Positions 43,013 through 51,444 of a stretch of DNA of 64,000 nt are shown here, piece after piece. The position numbers were made by a program, and so were the translations under genes. The DNA lies in NCBI GenBank assembly GCA_964571855.1, contig CAZNDO010000001.1:372001-436000 (forward strand). Direction: 5' to 3'. The notes under the pieces are model-generated. The model was not told where the DNA came from. It saw only the letters and a list, made by a program, of their open reading frames with translations, and did no database searches. Each line of letters starts with the position of its first letter. Positions within the stretch are counted from its first letter, which is position 1. This DNA comes from CAYYFX01 sp964571855. GTDB taxonomy: Bacteria; ARS69.

Positions 43013-44664
43013 GCGGCGCCTCCCGCGGGAAGGGTGACGGTGACGCGCGTCCCGCGTCCATCCCGATCCTCGATGCGCACCGAGCCCTCGGCATCCGCCA
43101 CGAGCCGCCGCACGATCGCGAGCCCGAGCCCGCTGCCGCCCGGCTTCGTGGTCCAGTACGGCTCGAAGGCGCGCTCCTTCGCCTCGGCCGGGATGCCCGG
43201 CCCGTCGTCCTCCACGACCAGCCGGACGGCACGCGGCGGACCCGCATCGGCCCGCACGATCACGGTCACGTGCGCCGCGCCGCTCTCGCAGGCGTTCGTC
43301 ACCAGGTTGTCCACGACGCGGCGCAGCGACGTGGCGTCCGCGTGCACGCGCGGCACATCCGCCGCCGCGTCCACGCGCGCCCGCCCGGCCGCCGCCTCGC
43401 GCGCGATGCCCGCCACGTCGCACGGCGCCTTCTCCGGGCGCGCGGCGAGGCGCCGCCAGTTCGAGGCCAGCTCGTCCAGGTACGCCAGCCCCGAGTCCAG
43501 CGTGCCGCGCCGCTCCGCGAACACGCGCGCCAGCTCCGCCGGCTCGGCGGCCACCTCGCCGAGGTGCTTCACCACGTTGCGGATCGGCGGGAACGCGTTC
43601 TTCAGGTCGTGGTTCACCTGCCGCGCGAGATCCCCGAGGGCCGCGCGCCGCTCCGCCTCGCGCAGCCGCGACACGCTCGCGCGCAGCCGCTCCGTCATCT
43701 CCTGCAGGAACCGCGACAACGCGCCGATCTCGTCCCTTCGATCCGTGGCAAACTCCACGTCCAGGTGGTCCAGATCCACCGCGCGGGTCTTCTCCGCCAG
43801 CCGCTCCACGGGCCGCGCGAGGCGCGCCGCCAGCACGGTGGCCAGCGCCACCGCCGCGGCCGCCGCCGCGCCGAACGCCAGCAGCAGCCGGCGGTCGAGG
43901 GCCTGCAGGACCTCGCGCCGCCCGGCCAGCGAGGGTGCGAAGGTGATTCGCGCGGTACCGGCTGCGTGCACTCCCGGCACCCGCGCCGGCAGCTCCAGCG
44001 AGCGCTCCATCCCGGCCGCGGCGGATGCGGCATGTGACGCCGGGACGCTCGCGCGCACTTCGCCCCCGACCCGCAGCGTGGCCGTCACCTCCGGATCGGG
44101 AACCAGCTCCGCGAGACGCGCACCGGACAGCTCCACGCCGGCCACGAGACGGTACGCCTCGCCGGAGAGCGTGAGCGGCGCCGCGCGGGCGAGCGCGATG
44201 AACTCGCGGTCCGGGCGCCGCAGCGCCACGACCCCCGCGGCATCGCCGCACGACTCCAGGAATGCCGGCGTCTCCGCGTCCACGCGCCCGAAATCGTTGC
44301 GGAACTGTCCGGAGCTCAGGATCCGGCCGCGCGCATCCACGAGCAGCAGGGCGTCCAGCCCCGTGAGGCCCTGCGCGCGCGGCGCCCAGTCGCGCACGTA
44401 CGCGGGATCGCTGTCGTCCAGGAGCGCCAGGCGCAGGCGGCCGTCCGCCTTCGCCGCATCCACGAGGGACTCGAGGTGCGCGTCGAGCTGCCGCCGCCGC
44501 GCGTTCAGCATGCGCACCGCATTCTCCACGAGCGCGTCCGCGCGCGCGAGGATCTGGCGGTCGAGGCGTTGCGCCACGTCCTGGCGGAGAACGAGGCCGG
44601 TCGCGCCCAGCGGGACCAGCGCCAGCACGGCCGCGCCGAGGAAGAGGCGCGCCCGGATCGTCAC
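43009..44664 (-). CDS. Sensor histidine kinase
   Basis: A 551-residue membrane kinase. Helix 1 is at about 5-25, a periplasmic sensor of ~235 residues follows (starting VLRQDVAQRLDRQILARADALVENAV), then helix 2 at about 262-285 and a HAMP-like segment (RPVERLAEKTRAVDLDHLDVEFATDRRDEIGAL). The H-box is LGDLARQVNHDLKNAFPPIRN with His near 350. ATP-binding motifs are DNLVTNACESGA, VVEDDGPGIP and GSGLGLAIVRRL. All catalytic parts are present. The GTG start overlaps the stop of the solute-binding lipoprotein gene (GTGA) and the stop overlaps the regulator start (GTGA), so the three are one translational unit. Confidence 0.9.
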
Positions 44665-45992
44665 GGCACGGCGTCCATGCGGCGCACGCGGTCGAGGCGG
44701 AGGACCCCGTCGTAGCCCCAGACGAGACCGGTCACGGGCGCGCGGGACACGACCGTGGCGCGGGTCCGGACGAGCGGCTCGGGAAGGGCCGCGGCTCCGG
44801 GGGCGAGCGCCTCGATGCGTCGCCGCTGGTGCGCGCCGGCCGCGGGGCCGCGTGCGAGCCCGAACACGACGGGCTCCTCGCCGAGGGCTGCCGCCTGTGT
44901 CACCCCCGCGGCGTGCCGCGGCGTCACGATCACGGGACCCAGGTCCCGCGCCCACCGCGAGGCGATGCGTTCGGCCAGCGTCACCGCGTCCGCATCCTCC
45001 ACGGGCGCCACGAGGGCGTGTCCCGGCGCGACGCGAGCCGCGTCCGGGCGGAGCGCCATCCCGTCGACCCCATCCACGGGGTCCACGATTCCCGACTCCG
45101 CCGTCTGCGCGGTGGAACGGAGCACCTGCTCTGCCATTTCGAGACGGACATCGGCGGGAGGTCCGGCCGGCCACACGGTCGTCGCGGACACGAAGTACGC
45201 GCGGCTCCACGGCAGCGCGGTGAGGCGCACGTCGGCCAGGGCCGCGAAGTGCTCCAGCGCGGCGCGTCGGCGCGTCACCAGCAGATCCACGTCCGGCAGG
45301 AACGCGTCGCGCGGATCGGCATCCGGCAGGAGCGCGAAGCGGACCTCGCCCGCGCCGTCCTCCACGGACCACACGGTGCGCCCCGGCTCGTACCGATCCC
45401 GGATCATGCGGCCGCGCGTGCCGGCCGGCCACCCGCGCAGGACCGGGCGGAAGACCGCGAACTCCTCCGTGGCGAGCAGCCGCGGCAGGTCCGGGTCCGG
45501 CGCGGCGAGACGGATGGTGAGGATGCTGCCCGCCGCCGTGATGTCGCGCAGGAGCACGTCCTCCCAGAGCGCGAAGCGGGCGGGATCGCCCCGGGCGGTG
45601 CGGCGACTGTGGCGCCACGCCTCGAGCACGCCGCCCGCATCCGCGGGGCCGCCGTCCGTGAAGAGCGCGCCCTCGCGGAGCCGGAAGGTCCAGCTGGCCC
45701 CGCCGTCGTCGCTGCTCCACGACTCCGCGAGCGCGGGCACGGGATCGCCCGCGCAATCCAGGTCCGTCAGCCCCTCGTACAGGTGGCGGAAGACGAGCGC
45801 TTCGGAGTCGTTCGCGGGGTGGGGAGCGTTGTCCGGTCGGACGCTCTCGAGTAGCGCCACCGTGACGACTCCGGGCGGACCACCGCCCTCGGCAGGCGCG
45901 TCCGGGCACCATGCGGGCGGCGGCGCGGGCGCCGTGCCGCCGCACCCGGCGAGCAGCAGCGCCGCCAGCAGAGGGAGAGGAGGTCGATTCAC
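44661..45992 (-). CDS. Solute-binding lipoprotein, SBP_bac_5-like (peptide/nickel binding family)
   Basis: A 443-residue lipoprotein with lipobox LLAGC (Cys17). The mature part resembles family 5 solute-binding proteins of peptide/nickel ABC importers: GVVTVALLESVRPDNAPHPANDSEALVFRHLYEGLTDLDCAGDPVPALAESWSSDDGGASWTFRLREGALFTDGG is the standard start, followed by RTVWSVEDGAGEVRFALL. It is shorter than normal (usually ~500) and no permease or ATPase genes lie nearby. The GTG start 45992 follows GAGGA. Being translated together with a histidine kinase, it probably acts as a sensor partner, not as part of an importer. Confidence 0.78.
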   Translation of the reverse strand: MNRPPLPLLAALLLAGCGGTAPAPPPAWCPDAPAEGGGPPGVVTVALLESVRPDNAPHPANDSEALVFRHLYEGLTDLDCAGDPVPALAESWSSDDGGASWTFRLREGALFTDGGPADAGGVLEAWRHSRRTARGDPARFALWEDVLLRDITAAGSILTIRLAAPDPDLPRLLATEEFAVFRPVLRGWPAGTRGRMIRDRYEPGRTVWSVEDGAGEVRFALLPDADPRDAFLPDVDLLVTRRRAALEHFAALADVRLTALPWSRAYFVSATTVWPAGPPADVRLEMAEQVLRSTAQTAESGIVDPVDGVDGMALRPDAARVAPGHALVAPVEDADAVTLAERIASRWARDLGPVIVTPRHAAGVTQAAALGEEPVVFGLARGPAAGAHQRRRIEALAPGAAALPEPLVRTRATVVSRAPVTGLVWGYDGVLRLDRVRRMDAVP

Positions 45993-46066
45993 GCCGCCAT
46001 CCTCGCACCGGGACGGCGCTTTGACCATGCCCCTCCGCACTGCCGGCGGCGCGGCGCCGCCCCCGA

Positions 46067-46921
46067 TCAGCGCCGGGTGGCCACGACCTCCAGGTACTCC
46101 CCGGGCGCCACGAACGTCCCGTCGAGCGCCACGTTGCGCGCGGCGAGGAACGCCAGCAGGTCCCGCTCGAGCTGCCCCTGCCCTTCGCGCGGCAGGGCGG
46201 CGAACGCGCGGAGCACCGGCCCGTAGTAGGCACGGAAGATCTCCAGGAAGTGCGCGGGCGAGCGGTACCGGAACACGAAGTGCCGCCGCGTCACGCGAAG
46301 GTCGGCCACCTCCTCCGGGAACAGTTCCGCCAGCCGCGCCTCCGTCCCCCACATCGCCGGCGACTTCAGCCCCGCGGGCGGCGGCACGTGCCGGCCCACC
46401 ACGCGGAACATCTCGCCGATGAAGCCCTCCGGCGTCCAGTTCGCCAGCGCCACGCGCCCGCCGCGCCGGCACACGCGCAGCATCTCCGCGGCCGTACGCT
46501 CCTGGTCGGGCGCGAACATGGCGCCGAACACGGAGAGGACCACGTCGAACGACTCGTCGCCGAACGGCAGGTTCTCCGCGTCGGCCTCGCGGATCTGCAG
46601 GTCGAGGCCGTCGGCGGCCGCGCGGCGCCGCGTGCCCGCCAGGAGCGACGGCACGTAGTCCGACGCCGTCACGTTCGCCCAGCGCCGCGCCGCCGCGAGG
46701 GACGCGTTGCCGTTGCCGGCCGCCACGTCCAGCACGTCCTCGCCGCCGCGCACGTCGACGGCCTCGCACAGGGTCTCCCCCACGATCTGCAGCGAGCGAC
46801 CGATCACGGCGTAGTCGCCGGACGCCCACGTCTCGCGTTGCACGTTCTTGATGCGCTTCAGGTCCGGACCGATCGTGTGCGCCAGGACGCCCGGCGCGGG
46901 CAGGCAGGATTCAGTGCTCAT
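46067..46921 (-). CDS. Class I SAM-dependent methyltransferase
   Basis: A 284-residue methyltransferase. The SAM-binding fold has DVRGGEDVLDVAAGNGNASLAAARRWANVTASDYVPSLLAGTRRRAAADGLDLQIREADAENLPFGDESFDVVLSVFGAMFAPDQERTAAEML; the motif I Gly-rich loop VAAGNGNAS and the motif for the adenine pocket (ADAENLPF) are clear. Substrate choice is not visible. The N-terminus starts DLKRIKNVQRETWASGDYAVIGRSLQIVGETLCEAVDV, common in a broad family. GGGAGAGA precedes ATG. It is divergent from the AraC gene; the 177-bp gap holds no promoter I can name with confidence. Confidence 0.88.
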   Translation of the reverse strand: MSTESCLPAPGVLAHTIGPDLKRIKNVQRETWASGDYAVIGRSLQIVGETLCEAVDVRGGEDVLDVAAGNGNASLAAARRWANVTASDYVPSLLAGTRRRAAADGLDLQIREADAENLPFGDESFDVVLSVFGAMFAPDQERTAAEMLRVCRRGGRVALANWTPEGFIGEMFRVVGRHVPPPAGLKSPAMWGTEARLAELFPEEVADLRVTRRHFVFRYRSPAHFLEIFRAYYGPVLRAFAALPREGQGQLERDLLAFLAARNVALDGTFVAPGEYLEVVATRR

Positions 46922-47098
46922 GGGCTCTCTCCCGTCGTGTGCGGCTCGATGGGGACCGGCCTTCGCGGTCCCTCGTGACTCGGGGAATACGCTAGAGCGA
47001 GCCCGGACGAACCGGAATGACCGCGCGTCCGGCGTTGTTGCCCCGCCGTCCGGGGCTTCCTAGACTGCCGCCGCGAGCCACTGCCCCCGGGAGGACCC

Positions 47099-48079
47099 GT
47101 GGATCCGCTTTCCGACGTCCTGCGCGTGGTCCGGCTGAACGGCGCCTTCTTCTACGCCGTGGAGGCCACCACGCCGTGGCGCGTGGAAGCCCTGCCCGCC
47201 GCGGACCTGGCGCCGCGCATCCTCCCGGAAGCGGAGCATCTGATCTCCTATCACATCGTCACGTCCGGCCGATGCTGGGGCGGCCTGCAGGACGAACCGG
47301 CGGTGGAGCTGAACGCGGGCGACGTGCTGGTCTTCCCCCACGGCGACGCGCACGCGATGTGCAGCGCGCCCGAGGGCACCGAGGGGCGGATGACCCTGGA
47401 CTCCACCCCGGACCGTTATCCGCACACCGTGCAGCTCGGTCCGGCCGGCGCCGCCACGACCACGCTCGTGTGCGGCTTCCTCGGCTGCGACCGCCGCCCC
47501 TTCAACCCGCTCCTCGCCACGCTGCCGCCGCGCCTGCGTGTGCGCGGCTTGCCCGCCGGCTGGGTGGAGACGTTCGCGCGGCAGGTGGTGGAGGAGTCGC
47601 GCGCGCACCGCGCCGGCGCGGAGTCCGTGCTCACGCGGCTCGCCGAGCTGATGTTCGTGGAGGTGCTGCGCCGCCACCTCGAGGAGCTGCCGCCCGGCCA
47701 GACCGGTTGGCTCGCGGGCCTGCGCGACGAGCACGTGGGCCGCGCGCTCGCGCTGCTCCACGCGGACCCGCAGCGCGATTGGACGCTGGAGGACCTCGCG
47801 CGCGAGTCCGGCCTCTCGCGTTCCGCGCTCGCCGAGCGCTTCTCCCAGCGCATGGGGCAGGCGCCCATGCAGTACCTCGCGCAGTGGCGGATGCAGGTCG
47901 CCGCGGGGCTCCTGGCCTCCGGGCACGCGAAGGTGGCGGACGTGGCGGAGCAGGTGGGCTACGAATCCGAGGCGGCGTTCAACCGCGCGTTCAAGAAGCT
48001 CGTGGGCGTGCCGCCGGCCACGTGGCGGAAGGCGCAGCGGACAGGAGGCGGACGAACTCCTCCGCACGCTCCGGCGTGA
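47099..48079 (+). CDS. AraC family transcriptional regulator (cupin-6 sensor)
   Basis: A 326-residue regulator. The N-terminal half is a cupin (DVLRVVRLNGAFFYAVEATTPWRVEALPAADLAPRILPEAEHLISYHIVTSGRCWGGL, then LNAGDVLVFPHGDAHAM), the Cupin_6 ligand-binding domain. The C-terminus is the AraC double helix-turn-helix (DWTLEDLARESGLSRSALAERFSQRMGQAPMQYLAQWRMQVAAGLL and AEQVGYESEAAFNRAFKKLVGVPPATWRK). The start is GTG after GGGAGGA. The cupin keeps the His-rich strand PHGDAHAM. Its target may be the divergent methyltransferase gene. The stop lies inside the convergent PH-domain gene (89-base overlap). Confidence 0.9.
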   Translation: MDPLSDVLRVVRLNGAFFYAVEATTPWRVEALPAADLAPRILPEAEHLISYHIVTSGRCWGGLQDEPAVELNAGDVLVFPHGDAHAMCSAPEGTEGRMTLDSTPDRYPHTVQLGPAGAATTTLVCGFLGCDRRPFNPLLATLPPRLRVRGLPAGWVETFARQVVEESRAHRAGAESVLTRLAELMFVEVLRRHLEELPPGQTGWLAGLRDEHVGRALALLHADPQRDWTLEDLARESGLSRSALAERFSQRMGQAPMQYLAQWRMQVAAGLLASGHAKVADVAEQVGYESEAAFNRAFKKLVGVPPATWRKAQRTGGGRTPPHAPA

Positions 48080-48518
48080 TCAGCCAGGGCCTTCGCGCCC
48101 CGCACTCGATCCACACGAATCGATCCGTGCGCGACACGTACATGTGGATGAGACCCCTCCGGCCCGTCCACAGCCAGCCGAAGCCGCCCCAGAGCCCGCC
48201 GGCGCCCACGCGCATCCCCCAGCCGATCTCCCGCTTCAACTCCTCCCGCCCGAGCGTGCGGACCGACGAGATCTCGCGGCGCGGGATCGCGCGGCGCCTC
48301 GTCGGCCACACCACGTGCAGATCCGTCCCGTCCACGACGAACTTGCGCGGGCGCAGGTGAAACCAGACCCATGCGTAGATCACCACCAGCAGGACGACCG
48401 GCAGCAGCAGTGTCACCCCGCGGAGCACGGCCATGACCGCCATCGCGACCGGAAGGCACAGCAGCACGATGGTCAGCCCTCGGATGAGCGCGGACATCGG
48501 CGCGAGGCGGAAGATCAC
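47991..48518 (-). CDS. PH-domain-like membrane protein
   Basis: A 175-residue protein with two N-terminal membrane helices (IRGLTIVLLCLPVAMAVMAVL, LLLPVVLLVVIYAWVWF) and a bacterial PH-like domain: LRPRKFVVDGTDLHVVWPTRRRAIPRREISSVRTLG, then GWLWTGRRGLIHMYVSRTDRFVWIECG, and PWLITPERAEEFVRLL. This build matches bPH-type proteins. Its last 29 codons overlap the 3' end of the convergent AraC gene, an unusual antisense overlap. The GTG start overlaps the methyltransferase stop (GTGA). Confidence 0.78.
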   Translation of the reverse strand: MIFRLAPMSALIRGLTIVLLCLPVAMAVMAVLRGVTLLLPVVLLVVIYAWVWFHLRPRKFVVDGTDLHVVWPTRRRAIPRREISSVRTLGREELKREIGWGMRVGAGGLWGGFGWLWTGRRGLIHMYVSRTDRFVWIECGARRPWLITPERAEEFVRLLSAAPSATWPAARPRAS

Positions 48519-49258
48519 CCGACCACCCCGGACGCCGGCCGCAGCACGTAGATCGTCCACGGCGCCGCCGTGCGCTCGCTGACCCACTCGCGGCCGTCGT
48601 CCGCCGCCGCCAGCGGCCGCTCCATCCGCTCCACCTCGATCCCGGCGGCCCGGTACACGTCGCGGTACGACTCGTCCGTCCAGACGATGTCCTCCACGGG
48701 CCGCCGGTCCGGCACGTCCAGCATCACGATCCTCACGCGGTCCCCGCTGCGCGCCGCGCGGTTTCCCGGGAAGTCCCGCGTGGAGAACGACGCCCACTCG
48801 TGCACGTAGATCTCCGGCGCCGACACGATGGTCACGACGCGGCCCCCCGGCGCGAGCACGCGCCCCAGCTCCGCGAAGAGCGCCGCCTTCCGTTCGAAGC
48901 CGGGGATGTTGTCGAAGGTGAACGCGGCGAACACGAGATCGTACGCGCCCGCGGGCAGCCCGCCCAGGTCGCCGTCCGGGACGAGCCGGTAGTCCCCGCC
49001 CGGATCCCGCGCGCGCGCCTGCGCCAGCATCGCCTCCGCGATGTCGATGCCGGTAACCTCGAACCCCAGCGCCCGCAGGAACCGCGCGGAGCGACCCGTG
49101 CCGCAGCCGAAGTCCAGCGCGCGGGTTCCCCGCACGTGCGCCTGCAGGATCGCCGGGATGTCCCGGAACGCCAGGAAGTACGTGCCCGGGAAGTCCAGCC
49201 CCGCGTACGCCTCGGCCCGCGTACTGTCGTCGTAGACGTTCCCGAATGCGTCGCTCAT
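48515..49258 (-). CDS. Class I SAM-dependent methyltransferase
   Basis: A 247-residue methyltransferase. AYAGLDFPGTYFLAFRDIPAILQAHVRGTRALDFGCGTGRSARFLRALGFEVTGIDIAEAMLAQAR holds the SAM motif I (LDFGCGTGRS) and the acidic end of strand 2 (GIDIA). YDLVFAAFTFDNIPGFERKAALFAELGRVLAPGGRVVTIVS is the usual motif IV-VI region. The remaining 70 residues contain DVPDRRPVEDIVWTDESYRDVYRAAGIEVERMERPL, as in ubiE-like and phospholipid methylases. The substrate is unknown. It lies directly after the DUF488 gene on the minus strand. Confidence 0.88.
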   Translation of the reverse strand: MSDAFGNVYDDSTRAEAYAGLDFPGTYFLAFRDIPAILQAHVRGTRALDFGCGTGRSARFLRALGFEVTGIDIAEAMLAQARARDPGGDYRLVPDGDLGGLPAGAYDLVFAAFTFDNIPGFERKAALFAELGRVLAPGGRVVTIVSAPEIYVHEWASFSTRDFPGNRAARSGDRVRIVMLDVPDRRPVEDIVWTDESYRDVYRAAGIEVERMERPLAAADDGREWVSERTAAPWTIYVLRPASGVVG

Positions 49259-49262
49259 CAGG

Positions 49263-49649
49263 TCACCGCACGTCGGCGCCGCGCTCCGCGAGGAGCTGGC
49301 GCAGCACGGACCGGTGGCAGTGCGCCTCGTCCTCGCAGTAACAGCCCACGGAGAAGCTGGCGCCGTGCGACAGCGCGGCCAGCAGGTCCAGCACGCGGCT
49401 GTTCTCCGGGCGCGCCATCTCCGCGCGGTACGTCTTCACGAACGCCGTCCATGCGCGCGGCGAGTCCGCGGCCAGCGCGCGCTTCACGGTGTCCGCATCC
49501 GGCGCGAGGTTCGGCAGCCACACGTCGTACCAGTTGCCCGATGCGAACTCCGACTTCGGCACGCCGCGCGGCGGCCGTCGCACCGTGCCGATACGCAGCC
49601 CTTCGCCGGGAAGCCGCTTCGATCCGAGACGCACGACTCGCACGGGCAT
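49263..49649 (-). CDS. DUF488 domain-containing protein
   Basis: A 128-residue DUF488 protein. It starts PVRVVRLGSKRLPGEGLRIGTVRRPPRGVPKSEFASGNWYDVWLPNLAPDADTV. It then has FVKTYRAEMARPENSRVLDLLAALSHGASFSVGCYCEDEAHCHRSVLRQLLAERG, where CYCEDEAHCHRSVL is the strongly conserved family motif. The function is not established; Cys and His residues at the motif may bind metal or act catalytically. It sits four bases upstream of the methyltransferase start. Confidence 0.9.
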   Translation of the reverse strand: MPVRVVRLGSKRLPGEGLRIGTVRRPPRGVPKSEFASGNWYDVWLPNLAPDADTVKRALAADSPRAWTAFVKTYRAEMARPENSRVLDLLAALSHGASFSVGCYCEDEAHCHRSVLRQLLAERGADVR

Positions 49650-49654
49650 GGGCG

Positions 49655-50221
49655 CTAGCGCGGATCCCCGTAAAGCGCCTTCACCCGGCCCCACGATGAC
49701 ACGTCGGTCTCGCCCACCGCCGTGGGCCCGGAGACCTGCACTTCGAGCCGGCCGACCACCACCGGTCCCACGGGACATCCGGTGACCGCGATGTGGAAGT
49801 CGGGGAGCGTCCCGCTGTTCGTGAAGCCGTTCATGGGCGTGAAGGACACGACGTCGACGTCGCCCGAGAGCGAGAACGTGGCCTCGGAGAGCCCGAAATG
49901 GCAGCACTGGAGCCAGATGTACAGATTGGACATCCCCTCCGGCAGCGGCCCGTCGTTGACGGTCGGATCCGTGATGCTCCGGCTGACCGAGAACACGGTG
50001 GGACCGTCGATCAAACACACGTTCTCTCCCCCGACCAGGCACGCCTCGCCTGCGGTCGTGCCGTAGCCCTGCCAGCCTTCGGAGTAGGTCGGACCCGGAG
50101 GGTTGCAGTGGACGTTCGCCATGCTTCCGCCGGACGTCGGGCCGAAACAGAGCTGGGCGGCCGGGGCGCTGCTCGCGAGAAGGAGGAGGCCGGCGAGCGC
50201 TATCGGACCGTACGCGGCCAT
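49655..50221 (-). CDS. Secreted hypothetical protein with LYxW domain and SWG-type tail
   Basis: A 188-residue exported protein. The signal peptide ends SAPAA near residue 22. The domain contains NLYIWLQCCHFGLSEATFSLSGDVDVVSFTPMNGFTNSGTLPDFHIAVTGC near 98-150, matching the LYxW domains in 13532-15601 and 33857-34420. A Cys-rich first part (CFGPTSGGSMANVHCNPPG, CLVGGENVCLIDG) suggests disulfides. The final residues are SSWGRVKALYGDPR, the same tail as two other proteins here with three extra residues. Function unknown; likely secreted. Confidence 0.7.
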   Translation of the reverse strand: MAAYGPIALAGLLLLASSAPAAQLCFGPTSGGSMANVHCNPPGPTYSEGWQGYGTTAGEACLVGGENVCLIDGPTVFSVSRSITDPTVNDGPLPEGMSNLYIWLQCCHFGLSEATFSLSGDVDVVSFTPMNGFTNSGTLPDFHIAVTGCPVGPVVVGRLEVQVSGPTAVGETDVSSWGRVKALYGDPR

Positions 50222-50287
50222 GAGTCACCTCCATGGAGGAAGCCGTTCGATCATGCGCCTTGCGGGCCGCCCGAAGCAAGCGCGCCG

Positions 50288-50560
50288 TCACAGGCGCGGG
50301 GCCACCGCCGCGGAAGCCTCCGGCGAGGTCAGGACCGGGATCACCTCGAACTCCACGAGGTCCGCCCATTGCGCCATCCACTGGTCGAGGAGCGCGCGGT
50401 CGGCGGTCTCCATCACCTGGTAGCAGGTGGCGAGGTCCTCGGTGACCCAGCTCGACACGTACGTCAGCCCCTCCGGCGCCAGGCGGCCCTTCTCGCGGAA
50501 GCGCCGGTACACGGGCACGGGGTCGCCGCCCCGGAAGCGCTCGATGATCAGGAACAGCAT
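50288..50560 (-). CDS. DUF3303 domain-containing protein
   Basis: A 90-residue protein of the DUF3303 family. It starts MLFLIIERFRGGDPVPVYRRFREKGRLAPEGLTYVSSWV, continues LATCYQVMETADRALLDQWMAQWADLVEFEVIPVLTSPEA. The family is small and soluble with a ferredoxin-like fold; its function is unknown. It is preceded by a ribosome site AAAGG and lies 34 bases downstream of the thioesterase gene, on the same strand. Confidence 0.86.
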   Translation of the reverse strand: MLFLIIERFRGGDPVPVYRRFREKGRLAPEGLTYVSSWVTEDLATCYQVMETADRALLDQWMAQWADLVEFEVIPVLTSPEASAAVAPRL

Positions 50561-50594
50561 CCTTGCGGTGCCTTTCGTGGTGCGGGTGGAATCG

Positions 50595-51026
50595 TCAGCG
50601 GATGATCAACGTGGAGAGCATCACGGCGATCCGCGTCTCGCCGCCGCCCGCGCGCGCCAGGACGTCGGCCTGGCACACCGTGAGCGTGCGCCCCGCGCGC
50701 AGCACGCGCCCCTTCGCCACGAACTCCTCGCCCTTCGCCGGCGCGAGGAGGTTCACCTTGAACTCGACCGCCAGGACATCCGATCCGGGCGGCGCCAGCG
50801 TGAACGCGGCGTATCCGTTCGCCGAGTCCGCGAGGCTCGCCACCGCGCCGGCGTGCCAGAAGCCGTTCTGCTGCGTGAACTGCGGCGCGAAGGGAGCGGC
50901 GAGGTCCACCTCGCCCGGTGCGAGGTGCGTGATGCGCGCGCCCAGCGTGGCCATGTGAACCTGCCGGCCGAAGCTCTCGCGCACGACCGCCGCGTAGTCC
51001 GGATTCCGCGCCTGCAGCGACGTCAC
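50595..51026 (-). CDS. PaaI family thioesterase (hotdog fold)
   Basis: A 143-residue hotdog protein of the PaaI / YigI type. It starts NPDYAAVVRESFGRQVHMATLGARITHLAPGEVDLAAPFAPQFTQQNGFWHAGAVASLADSANGYAAFTL, where the HAGAVASLADSA region holds the catalytic Asp position and N-terminal Gln-Gln-Asn. It then has AVEFKVNLLAPAKGEEFVAKGRVLRAGRTLTVCQADVLA. Such enzymes hydrolyse acyl-CoA thioesters. The GTG start overlaps the VOC gene stop (GTGA). Confidence 0.88.
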   Translation of the reverse strand: MTSLQARNPDYAAVVRESFGRQVHMATLGARITHLAPGEVDLAAPFAPQFTQQNGFWHAGAVASLADSANGYAAFTLAPPGSDVLAVEFKVNLLAPAKGEEFVAKGRVLRAGRTLTVCQADVLARAGGGETRIAVMLSTLIIR

Positions 51027-51361
51027 GAGCCGCTCACGCTGCACTCCGCCCCGTCGGCGTCCAGGAACCGGGCGAGCTTCGTCCCGTGCAGGTCCGTCGG
51101 CGGCAGCGTGAACTTCACGCCTCGTCCGATGAGCGTCCTGTGGAACGCCGCGATGTCGTCCACGCGGAAACCCACCTGGCACGTCCCCGGCGGGTTCGCA
51201 TCCGACGCCGCGTGCAACGCCAGCGTGGTGCCGCCGGTGTCGAACTCCGTCCACTCGGGCGAGCGGAACCGCAGCTTCAGTCCCAGCTCGGCTTCGTGGA
51301 AGCGGACGGCCTCGTCCATGTTCGCGACGAACTTGATCACGTACGAAAGCGAAGTGCCCAC
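51023..51361 (-). CDS. VOC family protein
   Basis: A 112-residue VOC protein. It starts SLSYVIKFVANMDEAVRFHEAELGLKLRFRSPEWTEFDTGGTTLALHA, then CQVGFRVDDIAAFHRTLIGRG and KLARFLDADGAECSVSGS. The first-ligand His is replaced by Tyr-Val-Ile and the last Glu lies in AECSV, so metal binding is uncertain. The short C-terminus is normal for this subgroup. GTG 51361 is preceded by GAGGAGG. The thioesterase follows with a GTGA overlap. Confidence 0.82.
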   Translation of the reverse strand: MGTSLSYVIKFVANMDEAVRFHEAELGLKLRFRSPEWTEFDTGGTTLALHAASDANPPGTCQVGFRVDDIAAFHRTLIGRGVKFTLPPTDLHGTKLARFLDADGAECSVSGS

Positions 51362-51444
51362 GTCTCCCTCCTCACGTGCGGGTCGCGTTCACCTCCCGGG
51401 CTCGCGTGCGGCCCAGGCAGGTCTGTCCCCGTGCGTCTTGGGCG

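Noticed and set aside
44661..45992. Treating the solute-binding lipoprotein as part of a peptide ABC importer
   Set aside because: No permease or ATPase genes are next to it, and it is translationally coupled to a histidine kinase.
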